DNA from: Billgrantia gudaonensis
GTDB taxonomy: Bacteria > Pseudomonadota > Gammaproteobacteria > Pseudomonadales > Halomonadaceae
NCBI RefSeq assembly: GCF_900100195.1
Contig: NZ_FNES01000001.1
Span: forward strand, 383,144 to 447,143
Direction of reading: 5' to 3'
Length of the DNA stretch: 64,000 nt
Shown here: piece after piece, positions 54,498 to 63,073 of the stretch
How positions within the stretch are numbered: the stretch's first letter is position 1
Layout: every line of letters starts with the position of its first letter
Program-made: the position numbers and the translations under genes
Notes under the pieces: model-generated
Database searches by the model: none
What the model saw: only the letters and a program-made list of their open reading frames with translations
Told to the model about the DNA's origin: nothing

Positions 54498-54606
54498 CGC
54501 GTGCCCCGGCGGATTTTTTGCCGCCGCCCAAGACGAGGCGCGTCGAAAACTGGATAATGGCGGGTTTGCCGCCTCGTGCTGCCCACGCAAAACCTCCGGT
54601 GCCCCC

Positions 54607-56823
54607 ATGGAAATCAAGGTCAACTATCTCGACAACCTCCGCCTGGAGGCCAAGTTCGACGACTTCACGGTCATCTCCGACCAGCCCATCCGCTACAAGG
54701 GCGACGACTCTGCCCCCGGCCCGTTCGACTACTTCCTGGCGTCGTCGGCCATGTGTGCGGCCTACTTCGTCAAGGTGTACTGCAACGCGCGGAACATCCC
54801 CACCGAGAACATCCGGCTGTCGCAGAACAACATCGTCGACCCAGAGAACCGCTATCAGCAGATCTTCAAGATCCAGGTCGAGCTGCCGGCAGATCTTTCC
54901 GACAAGGACCGCCAAGGCATCCTGCGCTCCATCGACCGCTGCACGGTGAAGAAGGTGGTGCAGACCGGCCCCGAGTTCCAGGTCGAGTCGGTGGAGAACA
55001 TCGACGAGGACGCCCAGGCCATGCTGACGGGCGTGCCCCAGGGGGCCGAGCGCGGCGAGGGTACCTGGATCGAGGGCAAGGATCTGCCGCTGGAGCAGAC
55101 CATCGCCAACATGACGGGCATCCTGGCAGACCTCGGCATGAAGATCGAGATCGCCTCATGGCGCAACATCGTGCCGCACGTGTGGTCGCTGCACATTCGC
55201 GACGCCGCCTCGCCGATGTGCTTCACCAACGGCAAGGGTGCCACCAAGGAGAGCGCGCTGTGCTCGGCGCTGGGCGAGTTCATCGAGCGGCTGAGCTGCA
55301 ACTTCTTCTACAACGATCAGTTCTTCGGCGAGGAGATCGCGAATAGCGCCTTCGTCCACTATCCCAACGAGGAATGGTTTCAGCCCGGGCCGGGCGACGC
55401 GCTGCCGGCGGGCATCCTGGACGAGCACTGCCGGGCGATCTTCGATCCGGAGGGCGAGCTGCGCGGCTCGCATCTGATCGACACCAACTCCGGCAAGATG
55501 AAACGCGGCATCGTCTCGCTGCCTTTCGTGCGCCAGTCGGACGGCGAGACGGTCTACTTTCCCTCCAATCTGATCGAGAACCTCTATCTCAGCAACGGCA
55601 TGAGCGCCGGCAACACGCTGCCGGAAGCCCAGGTACAGTGCCTTTCCGAGATATTCGAGCGGGCGGTGAAGAAGCAGATCATCGAGGAGGAGCTCGCCCT
55701 GCCGGACGTCCCCCGGGAGGTCCTCGAGAAGTACCCCGACATTCTGGCGGGCATCGAGGCGCTGGAGGCCCAGGGCTTTCCCGTGCTGGTCAAGGATGCC
55801 TCTCTGGGCGGTCAGTTCCCGGTGATGTGCGTGACCCTGATGAATCCCAGGACCGGCGGCGTGTTCGCCTCCTTCGGTGCGCATCCGAGCTTCGAGGTGG
55901 CGTTGGAGCGCAGCCTGACCGAGTTGCTGCAGGGGCGCAGCTTCGAGGGGCTGAACGACTTTCCGGCGCCTACCTTCAACTCGCTGGCCGTTACCGAGCC
56001 CAACAACTTCGTCGAGCACTTCATCGATTCTTCGGGGGTGGTCTCCTGGCGCTTCTTCAGCGCCCGTGCCGATTACGACTTCTGCGAGTGGGATTTCTCC
56101 GGCAGCGGTTCCAGCAGTACGGAGGAAGAGGCCGCCAGCCTGTTCGGCATTCTCGAGGCGCTGGGTCACGAAGCCTACATGGCCGTTTTCGAGGACCTGG
56201 GCGCGCCGGTATGTCGCATCCTGGTGCCGGGCTATTCCGAGGTCTACCCCGTGGAGGATCTGGTCTGGGACAACACCAACATGGCGCTGTTGTTCCGCGA
56301 GGATATCCTGAACGTTCACGCCCTGGACGATCGGCAGTTGGCCGACCTGCTCGAGCGCCTCGAGGAGAGCCCGCTCGACGAGCAGATGGACATCATCACC
56401 CTGATCGGCATCGAGTTCGACGAGAACACCGTCTGGGGGCAGCTGACCATTCTCGAGTTGAAGCTGTTGATCGACCTGGCGCTGCAACGGCACGAGGAAG
56501 CCCTTGAGCGAGTCGAGGCCTTTCTGCAGTACAACGACAACACCGTCGAGCGGGGCCTGTTCTATCAGGCGGTTCAGGCCGTGCTGGAGATCGCCCTGGA
56601 CGACGAGCTCGAGCTTTCCGATTACCGCGACAACCTCGAGCGTCTGTTCGGTGTGCAAACCATGGAAGCGGTGATCGGCTCGGTCAACGGCGAGGTACGC
56701 TTCCATGGGTTGACCCCGACCGGCATGGCGCTGCAAGGCCTGGAGAGGCACCAGCGCCTGATCGATAGCTACCGGAAGCTGCATGCCGCCCGCGCTGCCA
56801 GGGCCGGTATCGCCACCTCGTAA
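54607..56823 (+). CDS. OsmC-YcaO fusion protein
   Basis: A 738-residue protein. Residues about 1-145 form an OsmC-like domain (SAPGPFDYFLASSAMCAAYF), with one clear redox cysteine position. From about 155 the protein follows E. coli YcaO: TIANMTGILADLGMKIEIAS, CFTNGKGATKESALCSALGE, FIERLSCNFFYNDQFFG, and a C-terminal TPR-like helical region (about 560-738). YcaO in E. coli supports RimO-dependent methylthiolation of ribosomal protein S12. The role of the OsmC part is not known. A clear ribosome binding site is lacking. Confidence 0.92.
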   Translation: MEIKVNYLDNLRLEAKFDDFTVISDQPIRYKGDDSAPGPFDYFLASSAMCAAYFVKVYCNARNIPTENIRLSQNNIVDPENRYQQIFKIQVELPADLSDKDRQGILRSIDRCTVKKVVQTGPEFQVESVENIDEDAQAMLTGVPQGAERGEGTWIEGKDLPLEQTIANMTGILADLGMKIEIASWRNIVPHVWSLHIRDAASPMCFTNGKGATKESALCSALGEFIERLSCNFFYNDQFFGEEIANSAFVHYPNEEWFQPGPGDALPAGILDEHCRAIFDPEGELRGSHLIDTNSGKMKRGIVSLPFVRQSDGETVYFPSNLIENLYLSNGMSAGNTLPEAQVQCLSEIFERAVKKQIIEEELALPDVPREVLEKYPDILAGIEALEAQGFPVLVKDASLGGQFPVMCVTLMNPRTGGVFASFGAHPSFEVALERSLTELLQGRSFEGLNDFPAPTFNSLAVTEPNNFVEHFIDSSGVVSWRFFSARADYDFCEWDFSGSGSSSTEEEAASLFGILEALGHEAYMAVFEDLGAPVCRILVPGYSEVYPVEDLVWDNTNMALLFREDILNVHALDDRQLADLLERLEESPLDEQMDIITLIGIEFDENTVWGQLTILELKLLIDLALQRHEEALERVEAFLQYNDNTVERGLFYQAVQAVLEIALDDELELSDYRDNLERLFGVQTMEAVIGSVNGEVRFHGLTPTGMALQGLERHQRLIDSYRKLHAARAARAGIATS

Positions 56824-57187
56824 CTTTCCCTTCCTACGCTCTCTCCGTCAGCGCCCGGCCCGGTGGCCTCGACGGGGAGGGCGTTTCCGCGCACCACGTC
56901 CTCAACGACTAACTGCCGTTTTGCATCTATCGCCACTCTTGCATACGCTGATTCTCTAAAGCTGCAGGGATTGCCGGCCTGACGAATGACATCGACGGAA
57001 CGCAGGGACTACCGCAGGGATGGCACGAGGCCATCACGGCTTGCAGGGTAGGGGCGGTAGCGTGCCCGAACTCCAAGCAATGCCGCTACCCCAAGGGGCT
57101 GCGCACCCCGGCAAAAATGCCATGCAGCCGACGTTCCTACCTCGAGCGCAGCCAGTTTTCGGACAAGGCCCAACGAGAATTTCCGAT
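56824..57187. other. Non-coding boundary interval before the cassette-like region
   Basis: About 364 bases without a convincing gene. GC-rich chromosomal sequence gives way to lower-GC sequence toward the right. I see no GTTRRRY core that would mark an attC or attI site here, and no clear terminator behind the OsmC-YcaO gene. Confidence 0.45.
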
Positions 57188-57790
57188 ATGGAAGTACAGT
57201 GCGAATGCGGCAAATTCCGCGCCAAGCTCAAAGCCTTTCCCAATAATACACCGGGACGTCTGGTTTGTTATTGCGATGATTGCCAATCGTATCTACGTTA
57301 CATCAAGCGCGAGGATCTGCTTGACGTCAATGGTGGCACGGAGGTGGTTCCCGCGTACCCTGCCGACGTTGAAATTATCAGCGGACTAGAGCACTTGAAA
57401 TGCACACGGCTGGCGCCAAATGGACTGTTTCGCTTTTCCACCTCATGTTGCAATACACCCGTCGCCAATACCCGTCCGACCACTCCGTGGATTGGCTTGT
57501 TGAGCTGTGTGTACACGGCCCGGGGTTCCAACAGACTCGATCAGGTGCTGGGGCCAGTTCGCAGCCGCATCATGGGCCGCTATGCAAAGGGGACGCCACC
57601 CGCGGGTACGCCTGCAAAATTCAATATGAAGGCTTTTGTAACCGTGTTGCCCTTCATCCTTAAAGGCAAACTGCTCAAAAAAGCTAAGCCGTCGCCATTT
57701 TTTGCAGAGAACGGTGTTACGCCTATTGTACCGCCCTATGTGCTGAGCGAAGCGGAACGGCAGGCGGGACAGTATACTGTCGACAGGTAA
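57188..57790 (+). CDS. DUF6151 family protein
   Basis: A 200-residue protein. It begins MEVQCECGKFRAKLKAFPNN and continues RLVCYCDDCQSYLRYI and STSCCNTPVANTRPTTPWIG, a cysteine pattern related to the GFA fold. I assign it to DUF6151, with no known function. The base composition is clearly lower in GC than the genes to the left, and an attC-like hairpin follows its stop directly, so it may be an integron cassette gene. The start at 57188 has only a weak ribosome binding site. Confidence 0.75.
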   Translation: MEVQCECGKFRAKLKAFPNNTPGRLVCYCDDCQSYLRYIKREDLLDVNGGTEVVPAYPADVEIISGLEHLKCTRLAPNGLFRFSTSCCNTPVANTRPTTPWIGLLSCVYTARGSNRLDQVLGPVRSRIMGRYAKGTPPAGTPAKFNMKAFVTVLPFILKGKLLKKAKPSPFFAENGVTPIVPPYVLSEAERQAGQYTVDR

Positions 57791-57792
57791 GA

Positions 57793-57853
57793 GCCTAATT
57801 CTGCGCTCAAGCTGACGGCCTTCGGCCGCCGCTTACCTTGTACATTATGTGGC
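57793..57853 (+). repeat. attC-like site A
   Basis: An imperfect inverted repeat directly after the DUF6151 gene. The left end GCCTAAT pairs with ATTA-GGC at the right end, with extra bases. Next inside come AAGC/GCTT, and then the core stem CGGCC-TTC-GGCCG (57816-57828). Its left half CTCAAGCTGACGG is close to the attC of aadA cassettes (TTCAAGCCGACGC). The right core box is degenerate, so the site may be inactive. Confidence 0.6.
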
Positions 57854-57896
57854 TTAAGAACTCGGGGCTACCCACTAAATACGATAGAGATTCAGT

Positions 57897-58532
57897 ATGT
57901 TTGACTACTCAATAGTCCATTGGATGACGTTCTTATCTGCGGCGGTTCTTCTGAATCTTTCCCCGGGCCCGGATATCGCCTTCATTCTAGGGCAAACACT
58001 ACGTAGCGGTCGTCGACACGGGATTGCTGCGATGCTTGGCATATGGTCAGGGGCATCGTTGCATGTAGTTATGGCGGCAGTGGGACTGTCGGCCATCCTT
58101 GCCACATCAGCTTTGGCATTTTCAGTGGTCAAGTGGATTGGGGCTGCTTATTTGATATGGCTGGGTGTCAAAATGCTCCTTTCAAAAGGTGATTCATTTA
58201 TCTCTAGCAATGAAGGCGGAAGCTTACGGATACAGTCGGTCTATTGGCAAGGAGTTCTTGTTTCTGCGCTTAATCCGAAAGTGGCCGTATTTTTCCTTGC
58301 TTTCTTGCCACAGTTCGTCGTCGAGGGCGCTGGCTCCGCGGGTGCTCAACTATTATTGCATGGAAGCTTAATTGTTGTTGTGGCGGCTTTCATAGAACCT
58401 CCTTTGGTTGTTGCGGGTTCAAAGTTGGGGGCCTTCTTGAGGAAAAATAAACGAGTCGGCTTGTGGATGGATCGAAGCCTTGGAGCCTTATTTGTTGCCT
58501 TGGGAGCGCGCCTCGCGGCTAGTACGAAATAA
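57897..58532 (+). CDS. LysE/RhtB family exporter, cassette-like
   Basis: A 211-residue membrane protein with LNLSPGPDIAFILGQTLRSG, KWIGAAYLIWLGVKMLLSK and VSALNPKAVFF-like family motifs (VSALNPKVAVFFLAFLPQFV). The codons are much more AT-rich than in the chromosomal LysE genes of this window. It lies between attC-like sites A and B, in the orientation expected for an integron gene cassette. It appears intact. Confidence 0.88.
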   Translation: MFDYSIVHWMTFLSAAVLLNLSPGPDIAFILGQTLRSGRRHGIAAMLGIWSGASLHVVMAAVGLSAILATSALAFSVVKWIGAAYLIWLGVKMLLSKGDSFISSNEGGSLRIQSVYWQGVLVSALNPKVAVFFLAFLPQFVVEGAGSAGAQLLLHGSLIVVVAAFIEPPLVVAGSKLGAFLRKNKRVGLWMDRSLGALFVALGARLAASTK

Positions 58533-58564
58533 AGCCATGGTAGCCGGGGCGTATTGTGGCACTA

Positions 58565-58640
58565 GCCACATAACCCGGCCATGCACCGGATGCCAAAGCC
58601 TCCGCTTCTCTTCGGCTTTGTCACCGGTGATCGCGGGAGG
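58565..58640 (+). repeat. attC-like site B, right end lost
   Basis: An inverted repeat behind the LysE gene: CACCGG (58584-58589) with CCGGTG (58624-58629), and AAAGCC with GGCTTT inside. The left box ACATAAC is recognisable, and GCCACATAAC is complementary to a GTTATGTGGC-like right end. No GTTRRRY box follows, so the site appears truncated. Confidence 0.5.
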
Positions 58641-58657
58641 GAGGCGATCCTGAAGTG

Positions 58658-58880
58658 ATGAAACACTCGGTCGGTGGCGTTTGTGATGAGGCCGCCACTT
58701 GCAAGCTCATGGAGTGGTGTTTAGCCAGTTACGAGTCACACGGCGTGGGGCCATGGGCACTGATCGATAAAAAAAGATGCTGCACTCATTGGTTTCTGTG
58801 GTGTTGGGCAAGAAATGGTCTCTGAAGCCGAGGAAAACAACCTTGGCTATCGACTGGCCTCGGAGCAATGGGAACATTGA
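58658..58880 (+). pseudogene. GNAT acetyltransferase fragment with frameshift
   Basis: The frame from the ATG at 58658 encodes KLMEWCLASYESHGVGPWAL and IDKK, then runs into a stretch of seven A residues (58768-58774). After removal of one A the reading continues as DAALIGFCGVGQEMVSEAEE and NNLGYRLASEQWEH to a stop at 58880. This is the central part of a RimJ-like GNAT domain; the first about 40 and last about 50 residues are missing. The cause is a frameshift plus truncation at both ends. It lies where a cassette gene is expected after site B. Confidence 0.7.
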
Positions 58881-59109
58881 ATAATAATGCCATGCATGCG
58901 ATAAGCGCGTGATGGCTGGTGTTGTATTTTTATTAGTTTCGCTTTTCTTGTTTTTAGGTATGCGGGTTTCATGGTTGCTATCGGTTCATGAGGAGTGTTG
59001 AGAAGTTGTTAATGCTCCGTATTTTTCTGGTTGGTTTTCAACGTTAATTGGTAGCACTAACTTTTCCCGTATTAGGAAACTTTACATTGAATTTATAAAT
59101 GGCTAGCTT

Positions 59110-60030
59110 TTATGAGGGATGTGAAGCAGCGGGCCACTTTTCCTCGGCAGCACGAACGAAGGCCCGTGCCGACGGCGATAAATGACGGTGCCCCAAGACG
59201 AGATCGAATTCAGGTTCAGACCCCGACAATGGATGATAGCGGATCCGATCCCCACGAAAGCCACTCATGCTTTCGGGAACAACGGAGACGCCTCCTCCGA
59301 CGGACACCAACGACAGCACCGCGTGCATTCCGTACGCTTCCTGCGTGACCCTGGGTACAAAGCCTGCATTCGCGCAAAGGCGGATAACCTGTAGATGAAA
59401 ACCGCGCCCTTCAACCATGGGCCACAAGATGAACGGTTCGTCCGCGAGGTCGGACAGCGTCGGGTCCGGCCGCTCACCGAGAGGGTGATCTTGCGGGATG
59501 GCCATGCACAAGCGATCACTATCAAAGGGTGTCCGTTCAACGTCTTCAGCGTTCTCAAGAGGTGGGATCACCACACCGACATCCAATCTACCTTCGCGTA
59601 GGGCGGCAATCTGCGCGGCCGTGGTTGCCTCACGCAGCTCCAGACGCACCTCCGGATAGCGGGTCCTGAAGTCGCGAACCACATCCGGTAAACGACCATA
59701 AAGAGCGCTCCCCACATAGCCCAGACGCACGACACCCGTTCGACCCGCGGCCACATCCACCGTGGCGGTGATGGCCTGTTCCGCCCGGCGAAGAACGTCA
59801 CGCGCCTCATCCAGAAACTGCTTTCCCGCAGGGCTCAAGCCGAGTACACGGTTGCCACGCTCGATCAGGGTGACACCGAGATCGTCCTCCAGCTTGCGGA
59901 TGGCGCTGGTAAGAGGCGGCTGGGACATATTCAGTCGTTCGGCCGCGCGATGGAAGTGTAATTCCTCCGCTACGGCAATGAATTGCTCCATCGCACGCAG
60001 CGTAATGCGTGCTTGGACACCTAACGCCAT
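59110..60030 (-). CDS. LysR family regulator
   Basis: A 306-residue regulator. The helix-turn-helix is FHRAAERLNMSQPPLTSAIR, followed by KLEDDLGVTLIERGNR. The effector domain includes GVVRLGYVGSALYGRLPDVV and GRLDVGVVIPPLENAE, as in the CbbR/BenM-like group. It starts at 60030 after an AGGGA element. It is divergent from the SDR gene and probably regulates it. The GC content is higher than in the flanking cassette-like genes, which suggests that the LysR-SDR pair was inserted as a block. Confidence 0.92.
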   Translation of the reverse strand: MALGVQARITLRAMEQFIAVAEELHFHRAAERLNMSQPPLTSAIRKLEDDLGVTLIERGNRVLGLSPAGKQFLDEARDVLRRAEQAITATVDVAAGRTGVVRLGYVGSALYGRLPDVVRDFRTRYPEVRLELREATTAAQIAALREGRLDVGVVIPPLENAEDVERTPFDSDRLCMAIPQDHPLGERPDPTLSDLADEPFILWPMVEGRGFHLQVIRLCANAGFVPRVTQEAYGMHAVLSLVSVGGGVSVVPESMSGFRGDRIRYHPLSGSEPEFDLVLGHRHLSPSARAFVRAAEEKWPAASHPS

Positions 60031-60174
60031 GTCCCGATCCCTCGCATATCCGGCTATTCATCATGCTTACGATATCATGATTGTATTGCAGGGTGCTAAA
60101 AGCAGTATTTTTCGTATCAAAGGCCCGGCTCTACGCTGTTTCCTCAACAGTTTCTGGCAAACGGAGGCAATGGC

Positions 60175-61041
60175 ATGGTGGATTTCGAAGGCCGGGTCGT
60201 ACTCATCACCGGGGCCGGTCGCGGGCTCGGTTTCTCGTATGCCCGATGCATGGGGCAGCTCGGGGCAACGGTTCTGATCCAGGATATCGGTGCCGATTCC
60301 GATGGTAATGACGCCGATCAACGGGTGGCGGCGCTGGCGGCGCAGGAGCTGCGATCGGAGGGGCTCAATGTACAAGCGATTTCCGGGGAAATCGGCTCAC
60401 GTGAGGATTGCCATGCACTCTGCGAGGACGCCCTGAGGGTCGTGGGGCGACTGGATGCCTTGATTCACAATGCGGGCTGGGTGGCTCACCAGAGCATCGA
60501 GTCGATAGACGACGGGGCTTTTGACCGCATGATGGCGATCGCTGCCAAGGCCCCTCTCTGGCTCGCACAGGCGGCCTGGCCGGCGATGAAATCAGCGGGC
60601 CATGGTCGCATCGTCATGACGACCTCCTGCCGAGCACTGTATCCCCAGTACGTTCAGCATGGCCTTGCATCATACGCGGCAGCCAAGATGGCCGTGGTGG
60701 GGCTGGTGAACGTCCTGGCGACCGAAGGCGCCAAGGATGGCATTATCGTCAATGCGGTTTCTCCCGTCGCCAAGACGCGCATGTGGGGGATCGAGGATGA
60801 ACCCGATGAGTTGCGCCCCGGCGAGGTGGCGCCGGGGGTGGCGTATCTCGCATCCGCGGAATGCACCGAAGGCGGTTGGATACTGCGCGCCGCGAACGGA
60901 CAGTTCCATGCCACCCGGGCCGTGGAGGCCGAGGGTGTGGTCTATCCCCGAAATCTGCGCGCGGTTCGGGCCGCAACGGCTCAAGAGGTCGCGGCGAACT
61001 GGCAGCTGATCGCTGTTCCCGATGTGGAGCCGCGGTCATGA
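60175..61041 (+). CDS. Short-chain dehydrogenase/reductase
   Basis: A 288-residue NAD(P)-dependent oxidoreductase. The cofactor motif is VVLITGAGRGLGFSYARCMG, the NAG motif is LIHNAGWV, and the catalytic residues are Ser in VMTTSCRALYPQ with Tyr and Lys in SYAAAKMAVVG. The N-terminal part (GRGLGFSYARCMGQLGATVL) resembles the hydroxyacyl-CoA dehydrogenase domain of multifunctional beta-oxidation enzymes. The ATG at 60175 follows GGAGG. The stop overlaps a short remnant frame. Confidence 0.9.
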   Translation: MVDFEGRVVLITGAGRGLGFSYARCMGQLGATVLIQDIGADSDGNDADQRVAALAAQELRSEGLNVQAISGEIGSREDCHALCEDALRVVGRLDALIHNAGWVAHQSIESIDDGAFDRMMAIAAKAPLWLAQAAWPAMKSAGHGRIVMTTSCRALYPQYVQHGLASYAAAKMAVVGLVNVLATEGAKDGIIVNAVSPVAKTRMWGIEDEPDELRPGEVAPGVAYLASAECTEGGWILRAANGQFHATRAVEAEGVVYPRNLRAVRAATAQEVAANWQLIAVPDVEPRS

Positions 61042-61154
61042 ACGGCGTATCAGTGGCCTTTGCGGGCAAGGCGGTTTCTGCTGGTCCTGTCCTGATGGCG
61101 ATTTCCACCAATAATGTCGGCCGAGACAAGGAATGGCTCAACGGCTGGATATGA
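61038..61154 (+). pseudogene. Short remnant frame coupled to the SDR gene
   Basis: A 38-codon frame starting with an ATGA overlap on the SDR stop: MNGVSVAFAGKAVSAGPVLM, ending at NGWI. The tight coupling suggests the first part of a once longer operon gene, cut off by recombination before the next cassette-like gene. It could also be chance. I do not recognise a family. Confidence 0.35.
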
Positions 61155-61224
61155 AGCGAGTGTCCGTGGAATCGCGACTCGTTTAATCTACCCCTTCTGA
61201 TTCTTCACGCGCGGGAATGTACTT

Positions 61225-61857
61225 ATGGAACTGACAACCTGGTTAACATACGCCGGCGTGATTACCGCCCTGATCGCCTTTCCGGGCCCCGTTGCCCTGC
61301 TGTGTGCCAGCCACGGACTGAGACACGGTCACCAGCGCGCCCTGTCGACCGTTCTTGGCGGCGCCCTGGCTGCTCTGATCATGATGACGGCATCGGCCTT
61401 AGGCCTGGGGGCGATCCTGGCCGCATCGGAAACCGCCTTCCTGATACTGAAGTACGTTGGTGGGCTATACCTGATCTATCTAGGCATCCTGAACTGGCGA
61501 GCACCGGTAGACGTGCCTCAATGGGAGGTGAACGATGCAATGCCGACAGGAACACAATCGAACTCGCAACTGTTTCGAACCGGTTTCGCTGTCGGTATTA
61601 GTAACCCTAAAGACCTGCTCTTTTTCGCGGCGTTGTTTCCCAGTTTCATTGCCGTCGACCAACCGCAGGGTTTGCAGTTTGCTATCTTGGCGATGACTTG
61701 GTTGCTCATCGATACCACCCTGATGTCCGTGTACAGCCGGGTTGGGTCAAAAGTCGGACGATGGTTCCAACAGTCACACCACGTACGCTGGTTTAATCGA
61801 GTGACAGGCAGCCTGTTCATCACGGCAGGCGGGGCGCTGTTGAAAGTACAGCGCTGA
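61225..61857 (+). CDS. LysE/RhtB family exporter
   Basis: A 210-residue membrane protein with TALIAFPGPVALLCASHGLR, KYVGGLYLIYLGILNWRAP and VGISNPKDLLFFAALFPSFI, typical of the family. It appears intact. The ribosome binding site is weak. It is the third LysE-type sequence in this right-hand region. It follows the LysR/SDR block on the same strand as the SDR gene. Confidence 0.88.
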   Translation: MELTTWLTYAGVITALIAFPGPVALLCASHGLRHGHQRALSTVLGGALAALIMMTASALGLGAILAASETAFLILKYVGGLYLIYLGILNWRAPVDVPQWEVNDAMPTGTQSNSQLFRTGFAVGISNPKDLLFFAALFPSFIAVDQPQGLQFAILAMTWLLIDTTLMSVYSRVGSKVGRWFQQSHHVRWFNRVTGSLFITAGGALLKVQR

Positions 61858-62048
61858 ATGGTCCTGGTTTGTGCCTTCTTAAACGCTCACTCCCCATACC
61901 ACCCATGCGATGAGCCTTATCTTTTCTAGGTTTGCTCAACAGGGGATTGTGTCGTCGCAACTATTGCGTAGAATTCTGGTGATTCAGGCATGTATTGGGG
62001 CAGCTACGAGTCTTCTTTAGGGGAAAATGTCTCACTGGGGTGCACGCG
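61858..62048. other. Non-coding interval
   Basis: A low-GC stretch between the LysE gene and attC-like site C. No gene or clear signal is visible in it. Confidence 0.4.
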
Positions 62049-62157
62049 GTCGAACAATAAAAAATATAAGCAACCATTCAGGTTCGTTCCCGGCGTGCCG
62101 TCCGTCCATCGGACGCTTTAGTCGGGTGCCGCTTAATATTGACCTTATGTGTTAGGA
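62049..62157 (+). repeat. attC-like site C
   Basis: A long imperfect hairpin: ATATAAGC pairs with GCTTAATAT, leaving one unpaired A. Inside are CCCG with CGGG and the terminal stem GTCCG-TCCAT-CGGAC. The right end is GTTAGGA (62151-62157), close to the GTTRRRY core at which cassettes join. The VOC gene starts nine bases further on, as expected for a cassette. Both the unpaired base and the loop are typical of attC. Confidence 0.6.
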
Positions 62158-62165
62158 GAGCATGG

Positions 62166-62531
62166 ATGAGATTTCAAGCCATCCCAATTATTCGAATCTT
62201 CGATGAGGACAAGGCCAAAGAGTTCTACCTGGAATTCCTTGGTATGGCGCAAGATTGGTAGCACCGTTTTGAGCCAGGCTTTCCTGTCTATATGCAGGTT
62301 TCTAGAGATGATCTTGTCTTTCATCTCAGTGAACACTCTGTGGATTGTGCTCCTGGGTCTAAAACGTTCGTGTATACTGATGAGCTTGAAGCTCTGCACC
62401 GCGAAATTACTTCACGGCGCTACAGGTACTCCCGGCCAGAAATTACGACTGCGCCTTGGGGTGATAGGATGTTTGAAGTGGTAGATCCGTTTTCTAATAG
62501 GATTTTATTCGATGAGCGCATAAAAATATAA
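62166..62531 (+). pseudogene. VOC/glyoxalase (bleomycin-resistance-like) protein with in-frame stop
   Basis: The frame from 62166 begins with FQAIPIIRIFDEDKAKEFYL and meets a TAG at codon 32 (62259-62261). Beyond it the same frame continues without a break: HRFEPGFPVYMQVSRDDLVF and APWGDRMFEVVDPFSNRILF, to a TAA at 62531. Relatives have Trp-Glu-His at this point, so a GAG to TAG change explains the stop. The rest of the gene is collinear with the family, which points to a recent loss of function. Confidence 0.85.
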
Positions 62532-62975
62532 CCAGGACTGGCTACAGTACTGTATGCGTCCGAAAGATTATTTTTCGCAATAAAAATAGTCGGAGGGCTC
62601 TATCTACTCTGGTTGGCTTTTCAGTTATGGATTGCAGACCCAACTGACGATGGAGGCGAAGCGTTGGGTGGAAAAAGCCTATTCCAATTGGCGAGGCAAG
62701 AGTTTTTCCTGGCGGCTGGAAACCCCAAGGCTATTTTGATTTTTACAGCCTTCTTGCCTCAGTTCGTTGATTCAACAGGTCCTGTTGGATACCAACTCTT
62801 GTTTTTAGGTGCGTTGTTTTTAATGTTAGAGTGGGTGGCAAAAGTCGGATATGCTTTTTTTGGAAAAGCATTGCGCCACTGGTTTTCCCGTCCTTCTATG
62901 CGTCGCTTATTCAATCGAATTTGTGCCGGACTGCTTGGTAGTGCTGGGGTTGGACTTTTGCTGGCTCGTCGTTAA
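62532..62975 (+). pseudogene. LysE family exporter, N-terminus missing
   Basis: Directly after the VOC stop, in the same frame, a sequence continues as GLATVLYASERLFFAIKIVG and GLYLLWLAFQLW, then AAGNPKAILIFTAFLPQFVD, the C-terminal two thirds of a LysE protein. About 50 N-terminal residues with the signature PGP motif are absent. The junction at 62531/62532 looks like a deletion or recombination point. An internal ATG at 62613 may not give a functional exporter. Confidence 0.75.
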
Positions 62976-62977
62976 TG

Positions 62978-63054
62978 AATTAACAAAGCAGTTAAATGAG
63001 CTCCCTGCGGTCGCGGACGCTCATTCCTCGCACCGTTTATTGTGAGCGTTAAAG
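62978..63054 (+). repeat. attC-like site D
   Basis: A 77-base imperfect inverted repeat between the LysE remnant and the GFA gene: TTAACAAAGCAGTTAAATGA on the left and TTTATTGTGAGCGTTAAAG on the right, with complementary ATGAGC/GCTCAT arms inside and a variable loop region. GAGCGTTA is the common right end of attC sites. This is the best-preserved of the four candidates. Confidence 0.7.
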
Positions 63055-63073
63055 CTAAAGGAGCGTGCTATCC

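Noticed and set aside
55156..56784. A 542-codon minus-strand frame opposite the OsmC-YcaO gene
   Set aside because: Antisense shadow of a conserved gene; low-complexity composition.
56824..57187. An attI site or integrase remnant at the left border of the cassette-like region
   Set aside because: No GTTRRRY core with flanking direct repeats and no integrase-like frame was found in this interval.
58911..59002. Short hydrophobic frame of about 29 codons as a small membrane protein or toxin
   Set aside because: No ribosome binding site and AT-rich composition that produces hydrophobic codons by chance.
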